From HRBIN15 sp039630445 (GTDB lineage: Bacteria > Armatimonadota > Fimbriimonadia > Fimbriimonadales > GBS-DC): a stretch of DNA of 8,706 bases. The translations under genes were made by a program, and so were the position numbers. Under the pieces are notes generated by a model. The model saw only the letters and a list, made by a program, of their open reading frames with translations. It did no database searches and was not told the origin of the DNA. Positions 6,504 to 8,706 of this stretch are shown here, piece by piece. Location of the stretch: NCBI GenBank assembly GCA_039630445.1, contig JBCNVA010000168.1:1-8706 (forward strand). The letters are read 5' to 3'. Each line of letters opens with the position of its first letter. Within the stretch, counting starts at the first letter, position 1.

Positions 6504-7232
6504 ATGTGGCGGCGCGTTATCGTGGGGATCCTGCTGCTGGCTCTGCTGGGTAGTGGGGGCTGGCTGGCTTACGAACGGTTCTTTCGCGCTTATGCAATCA
6601 CGCGCCGGCTGCATCCAGGCGAGCAGTGGCGCTATCAGATCACCCAGTCGTTCCAAATAGGGTCGCAGGCAATTACGGTGAACCTCGCCTTGACTGAGAC
6701 GATCAAAAAAATAAACCCCGATGGCAGCGCCCTGCTGGAACGGGTGCTGCAGGGTGATCCCCACACGCTGCAAGCCCTGCGTCAGGGTGCGGAACCGCTG
6801 GGTGAAATCCCCACGCGCACCCTGTGGCAAATTTACCCCGATGGACGGGAGACGCCCCTGTCGGGTGAGCGACCGCGCCTCTTGCTGGGTCCTGCCAGCG
6901 CACAGATCCTGCCAGAACGCCCCATGCGACTGGGCGAACAGTGGCGGCGCGAGAGCTATGTCGGCAGCATCAAGACCCGATTTGCCTGCCGCCTCGAAGG
7001 ATTCGCAACTGTCGACGGCGCGTCCTGCTACAAAATCGTGACGCAGATCGAATCGTTGCCTGGCTCTTTGCCGCAGCTGCAGGGCACACTGACTAGTTAT
7101 ATCGATCGCGAGTCGGGCTGGGTGCGTCAAGAGGAGGGTACAATACAGATGGTGGCGGGCGCGCTGCAGATGAGCAGCCAGGTGCGGATTCATGGGCAGC
7201 GCGTTCGGGAAGGAACGAGCGGGAGAGGGTGA
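6504..7232 (+). CDS. Membrane-anchored secreted protein of unknown function
   Basis: A 242-residue protein that I do not recognise with certainty. Residues 1-4 (MWRR) are a positive cap, and about 5-22 (VIVGILLLALLGSGGWLA) form one hydrophobic segment without an evident lipobox or cleavage site. It is therefore probably an N-terminal anchor with the rest outside the cytoplasmic membrane. The exported part looks beta-rich, with alternating polar and hydrophobic residues. Two similar openings, LHPGEQWRYQI (36-46) and MRLGEQWRRES (141-151), suggest two related halves or a recurring strand. YIDRESGWVRQEEG (199-212) resembles the 'D..SG.v..' strand of large-scale surface or lipoprotein DUF families such as DUF6263-type proteins; this is only a resemblance. 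It ends 3 nt before the next ATG, so the two are likely one transcript. A longer antisense frame exists here, but its composition is non-protein-like, so the forward gene is preferred. Confidence 0.75.
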   Translation: MWRRVIVGILLLALLGSGGWLAYERFFRAYAITRRLHPGEQWRYQITQSFQIGSQAITVNLALTETIKKINPDGSALLERVLQGDPHTLQALRQGAEPLGEIPTRTLWQIYPDGRETPLSGERPRLLLGPASAQILPERPMRLGEQWRRESYVGSIKTRFACRLEGFATVDGASCYKIVTQIESLPGSLPQLQGTLTSYIDRESGWVRQEEGTIQMVAGALQMSSQVRIHGQRVREGTSGRG

Positions 7233-7235
7233 GTG

Positions 7236-7739
7236 ATGAATAGCCGCGAGCGATTGTGTCCCGTATGTCAGGTGACCTTGGTGCCTCAGACCCATCTGGG
7301 GATCACCATCGATGTCTGTCCGACCTGCGCCGGCATCTGGTTCGATGCGGACGAGTTGCCGCGCCTGCGTGCTTTAGACCCCTCGATATTACCGCGCCTT
7401 GACCAGCAGTACCAGCCGGTGGTCGAGCGGTATGAGGGCACAGGCGAGCGTCTCTGCCCCGTCTGCCGTGAGCCGTTGTATCGCTACAACTATCTCTACA
7501 CCAGCAATATTGTGCTGGACGGCTGCGATGTGTGCGGAGGCGTCTGGGTCGATCACGGGGAACTGGTCAAGATGGATCAGCTGGCGCGGGATGCCCATGC
7601 GATGGAGATCCCACCCGAGACCAAGGCACAAATGGCGATTGCCCAATTAGAGGCAGAGACGAAAGAGGCGCAGGCACGCGCCCAGTTCTGGGAGGGGCTG
7701 TTCTCCTTCTTGCGAGCGCGTCCCCGATTTCCCATCTAA
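7236..7739 (+). CDS. Double zinc-ribbon (zf-TFIIB domain) protein
   Basis: A 167-residue cytoplasmic protein with two zf-TFIIB-type zinc ribbons. The first uses Cys8, Cys11, Cys28 and Cys31 (CPVC at 8-11, CPTCAGIWFDADEL at 28-41). The second uses Cys74, Cys77, Cys97 and Cys100 (CPVC at 74-77, CDVCGGVWVDHGEL at 97-110). The C-G-G/A-x-W-x-D-x-x-E-L signature after each second knuckle is typical of the family. The C-terminal 55 or so residues are predicted helical and charged (QLEAETKEAQARAQ), ending in an Arg- and Phe-rich tail. The ATG at 7236 is preferred over the GTG at 7233 because GAGAGGG (7223-7229) is then about 6 nt upstream. The family is widespread in bacteria, but a molecular role is not established; nucleic-acid or protein binding is plausible. 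It lies between the membrane protein and the aldolase gene with only a few bases on either side. Confidence 0.87.
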   Translation: MNSRERLCPVCQVTLVPQTHLGITIDVCPTCAGIWFDADELPRLRALDPSILPRLDQQYQPVVERYEGTGERLCPVCREPLYRYNYLYTSNIVLDGCDVCGGVWVDHGELVKMDQLARDAHAMEIPPETKAQMAIAQLEAETKEAQARAQFWEGLFSFLRARPRFPI

Positions 7740-7743
7740 GGCG

Positions 7744-8610
7744 ATGGAACCTCTGCATGACGGCATCTATACAGCCCTCCTGACGCCATTTACCGAGACG
7801 GGCGAGGTCGATGAGCCGCTGTTTGTGCGCCTGCTGGCATTTCAGGAGGCGGCAGGCGTTGCAGGCGTGGTGGTGGCGGGCACGACGGGCGAGGGCGCGT
7901 CGCTCAGCGTGCCCGAAAAGGTTGCCCTGTACGAGCTGGCGTCTCGCACGCGCGGGCAGCTACGCATCGTTGCAGGCATCCTCAGCTGTAGCCTGCCCGA
8001 GGCGATTTATCTGGCTCGAAACGCGGCGCGTGTCGGCTGCGACGCGCTGATGGTCGCGCCTCCTTACTACTATCGCGCCTCGCTCGATGGCTTAATCGCC
8101 TTCTATCGCGCCCTACTGGAGGAGACGGCGTTGCCCATCATTCTGTATAACATCCCACAGCTTACGCGCCAGCCCATTCCCGCCGCACTGGTCGAAGCGT
8201 TGCTGCCCTTCCCGAACCTGTTGGGCATCAAAGACAGCTCGGGCGATCCCGAATCGCTCCAGACCTATCTCGGTTTTGCGCCGCGCCTGAAGGTGTGGGT
8301 AGGCGAGGAGAAGCTGCTGCTGTACGCTCTGCAACACGGTGGTGCAGGCAGTATCAGCGGGTTAGCCAATGTGTTCCCCGAACGCCTGGTCACCACTTTC
8401 CGCGCGTTTCATGAGGGGCGCGAGGCGGACGGCTTACAGCAATTGATCGACGAAGCGGCGGACGCTCTCGATAAATTCCCTGCACCCGCCAATTTCAAAT
8501 ATGCGCTCACCCTGCGCGGGCTGCCTCTCAGCCATGTGCGCCCGCCCCTGCGCGACCTCAGCGAGCAGGAGCAAAATGCCCTGGCACAGGTGATGCCACC
8601 GCAAAATTAA
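7744..8610 (+). CDS. DapA-superfamily class I aldolase / lyase, substrate uncertain
   Basis: A 288-residue (beta/alpha)8 enzyme of the dihydrodipicolinate synthase / N-acetylneuraminate lyase superfamily, cytoplasmic and using a Schiff-base lysine on pyruvate or a related keto acid. GTTGEGASLS (residues 46-55) supplies Thr47 and Thr48. PPYYYRAS (106-113) supplies Tyr109 for the proton relay. YNIPQLTRQP (135-144) supplies Tyr135, and GIKDSSGD (161-168) the Schiff-base Lys163. GGAGSISGLANVFPE (199-213) is the GxxGxIS strand. Length is normal. The residue five after Tyr135 is Leu140, where lysine-pathway DapA has its substrate-binding Arg (YNVPxR). This leans towards a sugar-acid aldolase or another member, so the symbol dapA is withheld. 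The ATG follows the upstream stop by 4 nt, with only a weak AAGG, suggesting translational coupling. Confidence 0.85.
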   Translation: MEPLHDGIYTALLTPFTETGEVDEPLFVRLLAFQEAAGVAGVVVAGTTGEGASLSVPEKVALYELASRTRGQLRIVAGILSCSLPEAIYLARNAARVGCDALMVAPPYYYRASLDGLIAFYRALLEETALPIILYNIPQLTRQPIPAALVEALLPFPNLLGIKDSSGDPESLQTYLGFAPRLKVWVGEEKLLLYALQHGGAGSISGLANVFPERLVTTFRAFHEGREADGLQQLIDEAADALDKFPAPANFKYALTLRGLPLSHVRPPLRDLSEQEQNALAQVMPPQN

Positions 8611-8638
8611 TACCAATCACCGTTTCAAGAGCCGTCAT

Positions 8639-8698
8639 CGTCGGCGGGGACGCCAACGCTACACAGGGCAGTTCGTAGCGTCGGCGTCTCGCCGACGC
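8639..8698. repeat. Nested GC-rich palindromic intergenic element
   Basis: After the aldolase stop, 96 nt carry no gene. Within them, 8639-8662 and 8675-8697 are inverted near-copies of a 23-24-bp unit of the form CGTCGGCGxGACGCCxACG. They differ by one substitution in each half and one extra base, with a 12-nt loop between. The right copy is itself a perfect hairpin: GCGTCGGCG at 8678-8686, loop TCT, CGCCGACGC at 8690-8698. No T-run follows on the + strand, so a classical rho-independent terminator is unlikely. The shape fits a REP/BIME-like dispersed repeat, though a role in termination or mRNA 3'-end stability is possible. Confidence 0.65.
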
Positions 8699-8706
8699 GA
8701 CACAAG

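Noticed and set aside
6468..7295. A 275-codon minus-strand open frame opposite the membrane-protein gene, longer than the forward gene.
   Set aside because: Its translation is rich in His, Gln, Ala and Arg with no recognisable motif. The forward frame has a clean membrane anchor and patterned beta strands, and it fits the operon direction. It also runs into the zf-TFIIB gene.
1..8706. Mobile elements, CRISPR arrays, tRNA genes, or a defence island suggested by the Uma2 genes.
   Set aside because: No transposase, integrase, regularly spaced repeats or cloverleaf sequences were found. Uma2 genes alone do not establish a defence function.

Overview
This is an 8.7 kb stretch of a GC-rich bacterial chromosome. 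It is densely coded, and nearly every gene is on the + strand. The only gene read the other way is a fragment of serS at the left edge. Taxonomy cannot be fixed from sequence alone. Tandem Uma2-family genes, promoters placed for leaderless or near-leaderless mRNAs, a double zf-TFIIB protein and WbuB-like glycosyltransferases would suit Armatimonadota or a similar deep-branching, possibly thermophilic phylum. That is a low-confidence inference. No transposase, integrase, CRISPR array, tRNA or rRNA is visible.

Left part (1-1295): the first 34 codons of seryl-tRNA synthetase run leftward. A compact divergent promoter region lies between serS and two tandem, overlapping Uma2-family genes running rightward. 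The two Uma2 copies are collinear at a constant 571-bp offset. Their 5' and 3' ends are almost identical at DNA level while their middles have diverged, which suggests duplication followed by gene conversion or localised recombination.

Centre (1336-6413): a tightly packed polysaccharide operon of four genes with coding overlaps of 20, 4 and 7 nt. The first encodes an AlgD-type GDP-mannose 6-dehydrogenase, which makes GDP-mannuronic acid. Three family-4-type glycosyltransferases follow. The first and third are clear paralogs of each other and flank an unrelated classical GT4 enzyme. Together they look like a sugar-precursor and chain-assembly module for a uronic-acid-containing exopolysaccharide or surface glycan. 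No polymerase, flippase, exporter or alginate-modifying gene lies inside the window, so the final product is unknown.

Right part (6504-8610): three closely spaced genes encode a membrane-anchored secreted protein of unknown function, a small protein with two TFIIB-type zinc ribbons, and a DapA-superfamily class I aldolase. The aldolase has leucine where true dihydrodipicolinate synthases keep their substrate-binding arginine, so its substrate is uncertain. The first of the three has a TAAAAT box ending 6 nt before its ATG, as expected for a leaderless transcript.

Right edge (8611-8706): non-coding sequence with a nested palindromic element made of two inverted copies of a roughly 24-bp GC-rich unit. 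It looks like a REP-type intergenic repeat.
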